NCBI GenBank assembly: GCA_905209085.1
Contig: CAJLRM010000007.1
Coordinates: 62,001-126,000, forward strand
DNA: 64,000 nt
Origin: an uncultured Eubacteriales bacterium
GTDB taxonomy: Bacteria; Bacillota; Clostridia; Christensenellales; Borkfalkiaceae
Direction: 5' to 3'
The notes under the pieces are model-generated. The model saw only the letters and a list, made by a program, of their open reading frames with translations. It was not told the origin of the DNA and did no database searches. Numbering within the stretch: the first letter of the stretch is position 1; every line of letters begins with the position of its first letter. The position numbers and the translations under genes were made by a program. Below, piece after piece: positions 44,114 through 53,324 of this stretch.

Positions 44114-44734
44114 ATGGCAAGACTCAACGTCAATCCTACCCGCATGGAGCTGAAAAAGCTCAAAGCGCGCCTTTCTACCGCGGTTCGGGGGCATAAGCTC
44201 CTCAAAGACAAATCGGACGAAATGGTGCGGCGGTTTACGGTCATCATCAGAGAGGACAAACGGCTTCGGGACGAGGTGGAAAAAGAACTTTCCCTCACGT
44301 TGAAGCAGTTTTCCGTCGCTCGTTCGGTGACGCCTGCGTTTGAAGCGGAGGCGGCGTTTTCCATGCCCTCCGTGGCGGTGAAGGTAAACTGCGGCACAGA
44401 GAGCATTATGGGCGTGGAGGTGCCTAAGGTGGACCTGGTCAAGGAAAAACGGGCGGACGGTCTGCCTTACGCCTACGCGGAAATCACCAGCGAAGCGGAT
44501 TATTCCGTCGGTATGGTTTCCGCGCTGCTTCCGAAAATGGTAAGGCTCGCCGAAACGGAAAAGGCGGTGAGGATGCTGGCGGACGAGATAGAACGCAACA
44601 AACGCCGCGTCAACGCTCTCGAATACGTTATGATTCCGCAGCTGGAAGAAACGATCAAGTATATCAAGGACAAACTGGACGAAAACGAACGCGCCGCCGT
44701 GGTACGGCTGATGAAAGTGAAAAGTAAGGCGTAA
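44114..44734 (+). CDS. ntpD: V-type ATPase subunit D
   Basis: A 206-residue coiled-coil shaft subunit: NVNPTRMELKKLKARLSTAVRGHKLLKDKSDEM at the start and RRVNALEYVMIPQLEETIKYIKDKLDENERA near the end are family hallmarks. It forms the rotating axle with subunit F. It is the last gene of the operon; a terminator follows at 44797. Confidence 0.96.
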   Translation: MARLNVNPTRMELKKLKARLSTAVRGHKLLKDKSDEMVRRFTVIIREDKRLRDEVEKELSLTLKQFSVARSVTPAFEAEAAFSMPSVAVKVNCGTESIMGVEVPKVDLVKEKRADGLPYAYAEITSEADYSVGMVSALLPKMVRLAETEKAVRMLADEIERNKRRVNALEYVMIPQLEETIKYIKDKLDENERAAVVRLMKVKSKA

Positions 44735-44796
44735 GGGCGCCGCCGTGGCGCTGTCGAGGAAAATGAAAAGCAGGATGTAAAGATTGCGTCGCGTAG

Positions 44797-44829
44797 AAGG
44801 GCGGGGAGAAAAAATCTCCCTGCCTTTTA
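44797..44829 (+). terminator. Terminator of the V-ATPase operon
   Basis: GGGGAGA (44803-44809) pairs with TCTCCCT (44815-44821), extended by AAGG/CCTT, with a T tail. Confidence 0.7.
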
Positions 44830-44916
44830 CAATACGGGTGCGTAATTTGGAAAGTTAAAAAAATTTGAAAAATCGGAGATACCTTTTCGTAAATCGGAGG
44901 ATTTTCAAAAAAGCGC

Positions 44917-44945
44917 TTGATGGAAGGGGAATTGTCTGATATTCT
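44917..44945 (+). promoter_or_regulatory. Promoter of the glycoside hydrolase gene
   Basis: TTGATG (44917-44922), 17-bp spacer, TATTCT (44940-44945). Confidence 0.5.
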
Positions 44946-44971
44946 ATACAAAAACAGGAGGGAAAACGGGA

Positions 44972-46099
44972 ATGGAAAAGAAAAATCTTTTCGGAATGTG
45001 CTATCTGTTGGAGGAACGGAAAAATTTTCGGGCGGAGGAAGAGGCGGAACTTTTGAAAAATCTCGGCGTCAGGACGATTCGGCAGTGGATGCACTGCACC
45101 TACCTCATGAAGGATAAAAGGACTTTTGACGCGCCCCGTACCTCTTTAATGCACGAATGGCTGAGTCGCTGTAAAGACTACAAAATGGCGAATATCGGGC
45201 TTAATCACTGCAATTTCAACGAGGGAACGCTCCGCTGGGGCAAGCCCGCACGGGATATACGGCGGGGAAGCACGTATGTAAAATGGCTGAACGACTACTA
45301 TGAAACGTGGTTCGCGCTCGCGTCCGAATTTCCCGAAATCGGGGTTTGGGAAGTGGACAACGAGCTGAATAATCCCGATTTTCTCTGCGGCGTCAACGGC
45401 GAAAAGATTTACAATGTGGAGCAGATGGCGGAAATCGCGCTCGACGTGTTGTATTACGCTTCGCGGGCGATTCATGCGGCAAATCCCGCCTCGAAAGTCG
45501 TACTCGGCGGTCTGACCGAGCCGGAGGGACTCGGCAAGGGGAATTTCCTTCGCTTTTTGCGCGTCTTTTATGAGAAGATGCACAGCGGAAATTTCGGATA
45601 TCTATACGGAAAGGAAGAGAAGAGCGCCGCGAGCAGGGACCCCGAACAATATTTTCAGATCATGTGCTGGCATCCCTATGTCTGGACGGAATTTGACGAG
45701 TCTTATTTTATAGATAAAAATTTTGAGTATTACGAAGAATTCGCCCGATTGGACGGACGGCGGCTGCCCGTATTTTTTACGGAAATGGGTTTTAACGACG
45801 AGGGAGCGGGCGAGAAGAAAGCCGCCGAGAGGATGCGTTCGTTTTTTGAGGCGGCGGCCAAGCTGCCCTTTTTGGAAACGGTAAATTATTATAAGATGTA
45901 TGACGTGGGGCAAAAGGATTGCTTTGAAGGAAACGGAACGTACTCCCGTTTCGGACTTTTTTATGATCCCGACGAAAACAGAGCATACCCCACCCCGGCG
46001 GGGATTCCCGCACGCAACGGCGCGCCTAAGGATAAAGCGTTTGTTTTTCAGGACCTCGCAAAGGGCGCGGGGCGGCTCGACCTTTTACTTGAAAAATAA
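44972..46099 (+). CDS. Clan GH-A-type glycoside hydrolase, family uncertain
   Basis: A 375-residue cytoplasmic protein with a TIM-barrel look. Asn130-Glu131 in WEVDNELN fits the acid/base at the end of strand 4, and Glu271 in VFFTEMGFND fits the nucleophile at the end of strand 7, the pattern of clan GH-A (families 5, 39, 42, 53). HPYVW (about 234-238) is typical of the strand 6 region. No signal peptide is present, so the substrate would be an imported oligosaccharide. The family, and so the sugar, cannot be fixed by eye. Confidence 0.75.
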   Translation: MEKKNLFGMCYLLEERKNFRAEEEAELLKNLGVRTIRQWMHCTYLMKDKRTFDAPRTSLMHEWLSRCKDYKMANIGLNHCNFNEGTLRWGKPARDIRRGSTYVKWLNDYYETWFALASEFPEIGVWEVDNELNNPDFLCGVNGEKIYNVEQMAEIALDVLYYASRAIHAANPASKVVLGGLTEPEGLGKGNFLRFLRVFYEKMHSGNFGYLYGKEEKSAASRDPEQYFQIMCWHPYVWTEFDESYFIDKNFEYYEEFARLDGRRLPVFFTEMGFNDEGAGEKKAAERMRSFFEAAAKLPFLETVNYYKMYDVGQKDCFEGNGTYSRFGLFYDPDENRAYPTPAGIPARNGAPKDKAFVFQDLAKGAGRLDLLLEK

Positions 46100-46223
46100 G
46101 GAAAAACGGCAGGCGCGTTTTGCAGGGGCAGACCGCCGCCCGTCCGCGGGAAATTCGGTGGAAAAGGAAGGAAAAAATATTTTTTGATGTCTATTCCGAT
46201 GAAAATCGGTACATACTGACGAT

Positions 46224-46988
46224 ATGAAAAAAATTTTGGCTCTTTTTACAACGATGGTATACTTAGTCGTCTGTCCGATCGCGGGGGGCGCGGCGATCGC
46301 AAAGGCGGAGGGAAAAGGACGGCAGGTTTTTTCCCGTCAGACGGCGGTCGTAGACGGGCAGGCTTACGAAATACGGCTCAGCGGCGTCGGAACGACGTAT
46401 AAAAAACAGATAAAAATCGACGTCTTCGAGGCGGATAAAAACCCGGCGAAACCCGTCTGTTCCCTGACGCCGACGAGAGATTACGGATTCGATCCCTCCG
46501 TCAAGTTATACGATTTCGTCGCGGGAGAGCCGTTTATTTTTTATTCGGCTCAGTCGGGCGGCAGCGGAGGCTACGGTTTTTATTACGTGTATCGATTGAA
46601 AGGCGGCACGTGCGCGCTCGTGTACGACGACGAAACGGATTCGCGGGAAAACCGTTTTTCGGGCGGTTTTATAGACGGCTGCAAGATGACCCTCCGCAAC
46701 GAAAACCAAAAAAGCAGCTTGATTGTGGACGTTTCCTACATGGCGGCGGATTTCTTAAATCAGATCTTTACGGCGGACTGCAAACCCAAGGGGGAAGAGG
46801 TGAACGTAAACGATATTTCGGTGGTGTTCCCATACTTCAATGCGGCGGTCGGCTATTATCAGATGATGACCCATCGATCTGTGAATGCCGTCGCGGAGGT
46901 AAACCGTTTGGGATATATTACGGAAAATCTCGATTTTTCAGAAAACGCCTTCAAACCGTATTTTGTCAATTTTTCCATTTCTTTTTGA
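46224..46988 (+). CDS. Secreted protein of unknown function
   Basis: A 254-residue protein with a signal peptide (MKKILALFTTMVYLVVCPIAGG, cleavage probably after AKA near residue 28). The mature part is beta-rich, with aromatic and Gly-rich segments (SAQSGGSGGYGFYYVYRLKGG). I do not recognise a domain. No clear promoter or ribosome site stands out before it. Confidence 0.7.
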   Translation: MKKILALFTTMVYLVVCPIAGGAAIAKAEGKGRQVFSRQTAVVDGQAYEIRLSGVGTTYKKQIKIDVFEADKNPAKPVCSLTPTRDYGFDPSVKLYDFVAGEPFIFYSAQSGGSGGYGFYYVYRLKGGTCALVYDDETDSRENRFSGGFIDGCKMTLRNENQKSSLIVDVSYMAADFLNQIFTADCKPKGEEVNVNDISVVFPYFNAAVGYYQMMTHRSVNAVAEVNRLGYITENLDFSENAFKPYFVNFSISF

Positions 46989-47199
46989 ATAAAATCGAAT
47001 CGGAAGAAGAGAATATAAATGGGTTAATCGTGCGACAGCGCGCCGCTGTATGGGCGAGCGAAGAAAAAACAACGCTCGCCGAGATGCTGTTTTTTCAGAA
47101 AGGACCCGAAAGCGCCCGAAAAGAAAGCGTCGTTTTCGCGATTCAAAAGGAATCGGGGAGAAAAGGGAAAAGAAAAGCGGATTTTATACCTCCTTCACC

Positions 47200-47228
47200 T
47201 TGACCGATCGAAAAAAAAGGTCTATAAT
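47200..47228 (+). promoter_or_regulatory. Promoter of the GGDEF gene
   Basis: TTGACC (47200-47205), 17-bp spacer, TATAAT (47223-47228). The 299 bases 46989-47287 otherwise hold nothing clear. Confidence 0.75.
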
Positions 47229-47287
47229 ATGTATACACGTGCATAAAACGTACCTACGACGGGAAAAACGGAAACCGGGGGCAAATT

Positions 47288-48262
47288 ATGGAAACGGGCG
47301 AATATCTGTGCGATTTGACGAAAAGGATCTGGCAGTATTATCTGCTGGAACCTACGAAAGAAAATTTTGAAGAACTGTATAAATTATGTCCCGAAAATCT
47401 CGTCATGATCGGTACGGGCAAGCATGAGTTTTTCACCGATTTGGCGCACGCGGTGCGCGATCTTCAAAAAAATCAGTTGGAAGCGGCGAGTATCCGTTTC
47501 GAGGTCCTGGACGAATGGTACGAGTCCCTAAAAGTGACGGACGACGTTTATATCGTATACGGCGGGCTGTGGGCGCGGCAGCTTCCGCAGAAAGACACGC
47601 AGGTCCTCGTGGATATGGATACGAGATTCAGCGCGGTGTTCCGCCGCAGGGGAAAAATATGGATGCTGGTGCACCTTCATCACTCCGTCCCTAACGCCGA
47701 ACAGAGCAACGGGGAATTTTATCCGAAAACCATCGCGCAGCAGGCGTCCGAGGCGCTGGCGCTCGCCAAACTTTTTCAGCGCCGTTCCGAACTTGACCTC
47801 ATGACCGGCGTTTACAATCACGAATCCTTCCGCAACGCCGTTCAGCAAAAGCTCGACGAAAATCGGGGCGGAATTCTTGTTTTATTCGATATCGATAACT
47901 TTAAACAGTTCAACGATAAATACGGGCACCTTTCGGGCGATTCCATTTTAAAATTGTTTGCTAAGCTACTCGGACATATCTTTAAGGGCGGCTGTATCGG
48001 CCGGGTAGGAGGCGACGAATTTGCCGTCTTTTATCCCGAGGCAACCAAACAGGATACCATAGAAATATTGCTGCAAACGCTTAGGCGAGAATTTTCCGGG
48101 GAAGCGGAAACGCTGGTGGAAAACGGCAGCTTCGGTTTTTCGGCGGGCATTGCCGGCGTGACCGCCGATACGCCCTCTTTTACCGAGGTGTTCGATCGGG
48201 CGGATAAGGCGCTTTATCGCGTGAAAAACGAAGGCAAAGATTCTTATCGGTTTTACGTATGA
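47288..48262 (+). CDS. Diguanylate cyclase with N-terminal SnoaL-like domain
   Basis: A 324-residue soluble protein. Residues 1 to about 140 form an NTF2/SnoaL-like domain (helical start, then YIVYGGLWARQ and RRRGKIWMLVHLHHS strands), seen fused to GGDEF in Clostridia. The GGDEF domain (about 165-324) has LTGVYN, the DIDNFKQFNDKYGH substrate site and an intact GGDEF at 241-245, so it should make c-di-GMP from GTP. The inhibitory RxxD site is missing: the positions before GGDEF read CIGRV. The N-terminal domain is a plausible small-molecule sensor. Confidence 0.88.
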   Translation: METGEYLCDLTKRIWQYYLLEPTKENFEELYKLCPENLVMIGTGKHEFFTDLAHAVRDLQKNQLEAASIRFEVLDEWYESLKVTDDVYIVYGGLWARQLPQKDTQVLVDMDTRFSAVFRRRGKIWMLVHLHHSVPNAEQSNGEFYPKTIAQQASEALALAKLFQRRSELDLMTGVYNHESFRNAVQQKLDENRGGILVLFDIDNFKQFNDKYGHLSGDSILKLFAKLLGHIFKGGCIGRVGGDEFAVFYPEATKQDTIEILLQTLRREFSGEAETLVENGSFGFSAGIAGVTADTPSFTEVFDRADKALYRVKNEGKDSYRFYV

Positions 48263-48399
48263 CGAGAGATGGCAAGATTGAGAAGGGGAAAAACTCTCCT
48301 TCTTTTTTTGATGAAGAACGTTTGGGAATGGCGGACTGACCGGCGTGGAAATAAGAAAAGGGAAAAGGTCTGCGATTTCGCCCGGAAAATAACGAGAAG

Positions 48400-48970
48400 C
48401 AAAAGAAACCCCGTTTGCGTGGGTGTATACCGACGAGGCGAGAAGTGCTGTTTATTTCGACGGCATCGTCGCGGAAATGGGGACCGGAAGAGATTTTGAA
48501 CTCAAAGAATTACGAGGCGGATGAAAAAGAGATAGAGAAGACGAAGGTGAACGGAGTGATTTTTTTTGCTCTCCCTGATGGGAGAGCGTAGCCCGCACAA
48601 CGACGTAACCGCAAAGGGCGCGTTTATCGGGCTGAGCGTCACGACGAGCGGCGAAAGGAGCAAAGCGGTGATGAAAGGAGCGGTTTTTGCGCGGAAAGAC
48701 TGTCGGAAAGCCGCGCAAGGGGGCAAAGCGGGACCGAAAAATACGAAACTTTGCGGAGGGGGAAGGAGCCAAGTATGGGGGCGAATCCTGTCGAAGGTGC
48801 GGTCGCTTCCCGTACAAAATTTGGAAACGGAGCAAAGCCCCGCGTTCGGGAAAAGGATATTGGCGATGGCGGGCTGCGGGGAATACGAAACGCTGGAAGA
48901 GGCGGCGGGTAGGATCGTGCGTGTAAAGGAAGCGATAGAGCCGAATGCGGGAACGGGCGCAAGAGTATAA
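48400..48970 (+). pseudogene. Frameshifted C-terminal remnant of a xylulokinase-type FGGY kinase
   Basis: The second half reads LMGERSPHNDVTAKGAFIGLS, then KLCGGGRSQVWGRILS, then LETEQSPAFGKRILAMAGCG and a KEAIEPN tail: the FGGY C-terminal domain order (GERTPH, GGGAKS, EQGPAxGAAILA). Upstream, in the preceding frame, NYEADEKEIEKTKVNGVIF is the expected preceding segment. The frames join exactly if one T is removed from the T8 run at 48560-48567. The catalytic N-terminal domain is absent. Several conserved residues have decayed (AAILA reads KRILA). Confidence 0.7.
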
Positions 48971-48989
48971 AAGGAAGTAGGAGAGATAT

Positions 48990-49020
48990 AAAAGGTATCC
49001 GTTGTTGAAAGATACTTTTT
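48990..49020 (+). terminator. Terminator after the kinase remnant
   Basis: GTATC (48995-48999) pairs with GATAC (49011-49015), extended by AAAA/TTTT. Confidence 0.6.
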
Positions 49021-49052
49021 AGAAAATGTGACATATACGTCAAGTGGAAAAG

Positions 49053-49075
49053 GAGCGCTTTTGCGCTCTTTTTTT
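49053..49075 (+). terminator. Strong second terminator
   Basis: GAGCGC (49053-49058) pairs with GCGCTC (49063-49068) around a TTTT loop, followed by seven T. Confidence 0.8.
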
Positions 49076-49693
49076 GTGTGGAACTCTATAAGTAGGAGAA
49101 GAAAATATTTTTATGGCGATACGGTCCGAAAAGTAAGTCGGGAAAATTTTTACCGCCAAAAAAATTTTTTCTAAAACCCGGAGGACAGGACCGGGAAAAA
49201 AAGCTCTGTTTTCTATCGTAAACAAGCCTGCCGTTCAGGACTTCCGTTTCCGATTTTACGATAAAAAGCCCGAATCCGAAATTGCCGCTGCCGGCGTCCG
49301 TTATGTAAAAATCGAATATCGGCGCGTTTTTGGCGGGTCCGCGTCTGAGGAGGGGCGAAAAAATCAGGAAAGGTCAGGATTGCGCGATATAAAATTCCGG
49401 CGCTTTTATCAGGGGCGTAAATGGCGGGGAGGGAAACGAGAAAGGTAGAAGAATGATTGTGGATTTAGGAAAGTTGTTCTTTCAAAAGTCGGAAAAGGAG
49501 AAAACTTTTGCCCTCCGCTTCATTTCAAGCGAAAATCGAGGGAAAAAAGAAGCGAAATGCCGATCCGTCGAGTGTAAATACGAAGGCGAAAAAACAAAAT
49601 AACCTTGCTTACGCTTTCGTCGCGGAGAGAAAAGTTTAAACGTTTCCTTGATACTTTTTGTAAAAATTAGAGATATACTTTTTCCCGCAGATA
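49076..49693. other. Gene-less stretch before the giant LamG gene
   Basis: No supported coding sequence. On the minus strand near 49310-49200 a short readable segment, DAGSGNFGFGLFIVKSETE, resembles the G2 box of histidine-kinase ATPase domains and may be a remnant. The rest is purine-rich and featureless. Confidence 0.4.
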
Positions 49694-49722
49694 TTGACAA
49701 AACACAGTTTACATAATAAAAT
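49694..49722 (+). promoter_or_regulatory. Promoter of the LamG protein gene
   Basis: TTGACA (49694-49699), 17-bp spacer, TAAAAT (49717-49722). Confidence 0.75.
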
Positions 49723-49781
49723 AGAAACACATTTAAAAATTAAGTGTAGTTAACAGTGAAGACGGGTAGGGAGGTTTAAAA

Positions 49782-52700
49782 ATGACATTATTTTCAAAAA
49801 ATTCGGGGCGTATCAGAAGAGCGTTGATCACGGCGTTCTCCGTTTTGGCCCCCGCCGCATTGGGACTTGGTTTTGCTGCGGCAAAAGCGGAAGCGCCCGC
49901 GGACATCGTCGCGCCCGAAACGGGATTTAATTCCGTAGTGTGGTATGCGTTCGAGGACGAAGCCGATCTCGGCAAAGATTCGCTCGGCAATTACGACCTC
50001 GTGGCGAAAAACGTGGCGCTGGACAACATCAACGGCGGCGTGGCGTTAAAGGATAACGGGCTCTTATATGCGCCCGCGCTCGGAGCAACGGAAGGGGACG
50101 TCTATACGGACTTTTCCGATCTTGTCAAGGGCAGTTTTTCCGTGAGTATGCGCATTTATGCGCGCAGTAACCACGGCGGCGGAAACTATATTTTTACAAC
50201 AGGCAGTTACGGCTCTCACTTCGGCGTCAATTGGGTATACGAGGGCTTCGGCGTCGATAAAGTGCGCGATTTTCAAAAGGACGAAAATCAAACGGCGCTT
50301 TTCGACTCCACCTTTTCCTGGTATCGCATCAATATGATTTACAACGAAGCGGAAAAGAAATTCAGAGTGGAAGCTTCCAAAGAAGGGGATGAAACTTACG
50401 CCTTTTCTTCCGTGGCTTCGTTATCCGAAACGCTTACCTTCGGCGGTCACGACAAATACGGCTTCACGATCGGCGCGCAGTCCCATCTCGGCGGCTGGGA
50501 CGACGGCCACGCCAATGCGGAATTGAGCGACGGAACGAAAATCTATCCGAATATCTCCGATTTCAGACTGTATTCGGGCGTGATAGATGAAACGGAAGTA
50601 AACGCGATTAAAAAATACGACGCGGATAAGCTCGCCGAACAGGAGGCTCCGAAATTTGACGCCCGACCGATTGCCTCGTGGGATTTTTCCGATCCCGAAA
50701 ACATCGGGAAAGACGGGCAGGGGAACATAAACCTGATCGTCAAGGACGCGGCGAAGGCGAGCGTGGAAAACGGCGCGCTTACCCTTACAAACGGCGGACT
50801 GCTGTATGCGGGAGATTTGGGAAAGGGAAAGGACATTTCGGATTTTTTGACCCGTTTCACCCTGTCCTTTGACATCAGGGGCGCCAGGATTACCTCGGAC
50901 GACGGGGAACACGACATCGTTTCCACCGCCCGTTACGGAGAGGGCTTCCGCGTCGTACAGTGTCAAAACTCCCTGCGCGTCTATTACGGCGGGGACAAAA
51001 ATTTCTCGATAGACAACGCGTTTGGCGATACGCCCGAGTGGTACAAGATCACGGTGGCGGGAGATACGGACAAAGGCAGTCTGATGGCGTACGTCAACAA
51101 AATCGCCGACGCCGAAGCGACGGTGAAAGGCTCGGTTTCGGGGGCGCAGGTGATCCTTTCGACGGAACTTTGCCTGACTTTCGGCGGCTGGTCGAAGTTC
51201 GGAGCGGAGGATACCAATTATTCCAATCCCACGCTCTCGGACATTCGTCTTTATGATTTTATGTTCTCCTCCGCGCAGGCGACGCAGCTTTTGACGGAGG
51301 GCGGAGAGATACGGGTACAGACGACCGATTCCAAAATCAAGAGCATAGCGGAAGTGGCTTCCGATCTCGAAGTTCCCGCTTCTGCGACGGAGTCGGAAAT
51401 TCTCGCTCTGGATTTGCCCGAAACGGTGAAAGCGATCAACGAAGCGAATAATACGCTCACGGCGGAAATTATCTGGACTGCCGTGGAAAAGAAGGAATTT
51501 TCCGCGGAGGTGACGGGTTTTATTACGGGCGAGGGGATCAATAACGCCGACAATATAAAAGTCAGACTTACTCTCTCTTACCTCGTGGACGAATCGGAAA
51601 AGACGGATATTAAACCGCTTGTTTGGTATGAGTTCAAAGACGCGGATAATCTCGGCAAGGACTCGATGGGCAATTTTGATCTGCTTCTCGGCGGCAATCA
51701 GCAGATAGGACATAACAAAGAGGAAGGATATATTACCTTCGAAAAAGAAAAGCAGTCGTATCTGTACGCGCCCGCCCTGTTCGGAAATACCGATTGGAGC
51801 GACCTTCTCGAAGGCGGCTACACCGTTTCCTTCACCATGAAAGCGGACAACAGCATTCAGGCGGGCGATCAATACGCAATCACGACGGCCGCCTACGGGG
51901 AAGCGTTCCTCTTTTACGGCTGTTACGACGGCTACGAAGTGATCTATTCTTCGGGCGGCGTGTCGGCGCATAAGCTGCGCTATGACACGGGCAGCAAAAA
52001 GGATTCGTGGGTGACTTTGACTTTTGCAATGGACGCGGCATCGGGTATGGCTTCTTTCTATGTGGACGGAGTTCTGTTCGCGGCAAGGGCTGTCGATAAT
52101 TTCGAAAAGTTTTCTCCCGACGGGCTCTATACCTTTGCGATCGGCGCGCAGGCGAACGTCAACGGTAAAGACGGCGTGCAATTTTTCGAAGGAAGCTTCG
52201 CGGACGTCAAAGTATACGACTTTCCCCTTTCGGCGGCAAACGTCAAGGACGCCTTTATAAACGCGGCGACGGAAACGCCTCTGCGTTCCTCGGCGAACTA
52301 TCGCACCGTCAGGGAAATCTCGGCGGATACTTCCGAACTCGACCTCGTATTGAGCGCGGATAATACCGTGGACGCGATTTTAGCGGCGCTTCCCGCGACG
52401 GTCACTGTCAAAGACGACAAGGACGAGGCGCAGACTTGTGCCGTACAGTGGCTGGGGCGTAAGGGCGGCAGTATCGTAGGATATGTGAAAGATTCCGACG
52501 CCGCGAATATCGGGGGACTTCGCGCGGAAGTCAGGCTTTCCTATGCGTTGCAGTTCGACGTCAAGGAGCACGGAAAGCTCTCCGACGTCAAAATGGACGG
52601 AGTTGCCTACGCGGACGGAAATACGTTCGACGTTGGAAAAGATAAGACGCTGAGTTTCCGTCTGTCCGCGAACAATTATTATTCCATCGCCTCCGTTACG

Positions 52701-53180
52701 GCAAACAATCAAAAGCTGACGCCCGACAAAGACGGCGTTTACAGTACAATCGTAAACGACTTTACTAAAATTTCCGTGTTTGTAACGGCGAACGAATATA
52801 CGATCACCTATGTACTCAACAACGGAGAACCCGACGAAACGACGACGTACGCTTACGGGGAGAGCAAGGAGCTGGATACGTATTTCACGCGGGAAGGATA
52901 TGTCTTCGAAGGCTGGTATCGCGACGAAAATCTTTCGGGCGAAAAGGTGACGGAGATAGACGCGGAAAATCCCGCCGACATTACGCTCTATGCAAAGTGG
53001 ACACCCGTTGCGGGCGATTCTTCGGGCGGCGGTGCGGACGATTCTTCATCGGGAACTTCGGGCGGCGTTGCGGCGGGCTGTCAGGGCTGCGGCGGCAGTA
53101 TGGCGATCCTTTCCGCGTCACTCGCGGCGCTCGGAGCGGGTGCGTTCGCGTTGTCGATCAAACGGCGCAAAAACGACTGA
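49782..53180 (+). CDS. Large secreted LamG-repeat protein with GC-type C-terminal anchor
   Basis: An 1132-residue exported protein: signal peptide (about 1-36, AKAEA), three LamG/concanavalin-like domains that each begin with a W-Y/W-D-F segment (about 48-285, 292-505 and 612-830) and share LGKDSLGN-type starts, two bacterial Ig-like segments (about 520-605 and 840-925), an InlB-type Flg_new repeat (about 1010-1078, GYVFEGWYRDENLSGEKV), a Gly/Ser/Asp linker, then CQGCGGSMAIL, a membrane helix and KRRKND. It probably binds glycans at the cell surface. The C-terminus lacks LPXTG. GGGAGGTTT precedes the ATG. Confidence 0.85.
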   Translation: MTLFSKNSGRIRRALITAFSVLAPAALGLGFAAAKAEAPADIVAPETGFNSVVWYAFEDEADLGKDSLGNYDLVAKNVALDNINGGVALKDNGLLYAPALGATEGDVYTDFSDLVKGSFSVSMRIYARSNHGGGNYIFTTGSYGSHFGVNWVYEGFGVDKVRDFQKDENQTALFDSTFSWYRINMIYNEAEKKFRVEASKEGDETYAFSSVASLSETLTFGGHDKYGFTIGAQSHLGGWDDGHANAELSDGTKIYPNISDFRLYSGVIDETEVNAIKKYDADKLAEQEAPKFDARPIASWDFSDPENIGKDGQGNINLIVKDAAKASVENGALTLTNGGLLYAGDLGKGKDISDFLTRFTLSFDIRGARITSDDGEHDIVSTARYGEGFRVVQCQNSLRVYYGGDKNFSIDNAFGDTPEWYKITVAGDTDKGSLMAYVNKIADAEATVKGSVSGAQVILSTELCLTFGGWSKFGAEDTNYSNPTLSDIRLYDFMFSSAQATQLLTEGGEIRVQTTDSKIKSIAEVASDLEVPASATESEILALDLPETVKAINEANNTLTAEIIWTAVEKKEFSAEVTGFITGEGINNADNIKVRLTLSYLVDESEKTDIKPLVWYEFKDADNLGKDSMGNFDLLLGGNQQIGHNKEEGYITFEKEKQSYLYAPALFGNTDWSDLLEGGYTVSFTMKADNSIQAGDQYAITTAAYGEAFLFYGCYDGYEVIYSSGGVSAHKLRYDTGSKKDSWVTLTFAMDAASGMASFYVDGVLFAARAVDNFEKFSPDGLYTFAIGAQANVNGKDGVQFFEGSFADVKVYDFPLSAANVKDAFINAATETPLRSSANYRTVREISADTSELDLVLSADNTVDAILAALPATVTVKDDKDEAQTCAVQWLGRKGGSIVGYVKDSDAANIGGLRAEVRLSYALQFDVKEHGKLSDVKMDGVAYADGNTFDVGKDKTLSFRLSANNYYSIASVTANNQKLTPDKDGVYSTIVNDFTKISVFVTANEYTITYVLNNGEPDETTTYAYGESKELDTYFTREGYVFEGWYRDENLSGEKVTEIDAENPADITLYAKWTPVAGDSSGGGADDSSSGTSGGVAAGCQGCGGSMAILSASLAALGAGAFALSIKRRKND

Positions 53181-53265
53181 GAAGTCGGAAGAAAACGCGC
53201 TGAAAAGCAGTAGCCAAAGCCGTAGAGAGTATTCAGGGCTTTGATAAAGAAATAAAACGGCATGA

Positions 53266-53297
53266 ATTTTGTCCCCGGAAAGGTTCGGGGACAAAAT
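53266..53297 (+). repeat. Long perfect hairpin in the leader of the esterase gene
   Basis: ATTTTGTCCCCG (53266-53277) pairs perfectly with CGGGGACAAAAT (53286-53297), with GGC/GCC just outside. No T run follows, so it is not a standard terminator. It lies 27 bases before the start codon at 53325. Confidence 0.7.
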
Positions 53298-53324
53298 GCC
53301 GCAAAGGAGCAAAATTCAAAAACG

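Noticed and set aside
48560..48587. GCTCTCCC/GGGAGAGC hairpin as a terminator
   Set aside because: The T run is on the 5' side for the plus strand, so the geometry is wrong; the palindrome lies in FGGY-coding sequence.
48566..48970. Treating the 134-codon frame as an intact gene
   Set aside because: It starts inside the FGGY C-terminal domain with a TTG in a T run, no ribosome site, and its missing upstream half is in another frame; it is a remnant.
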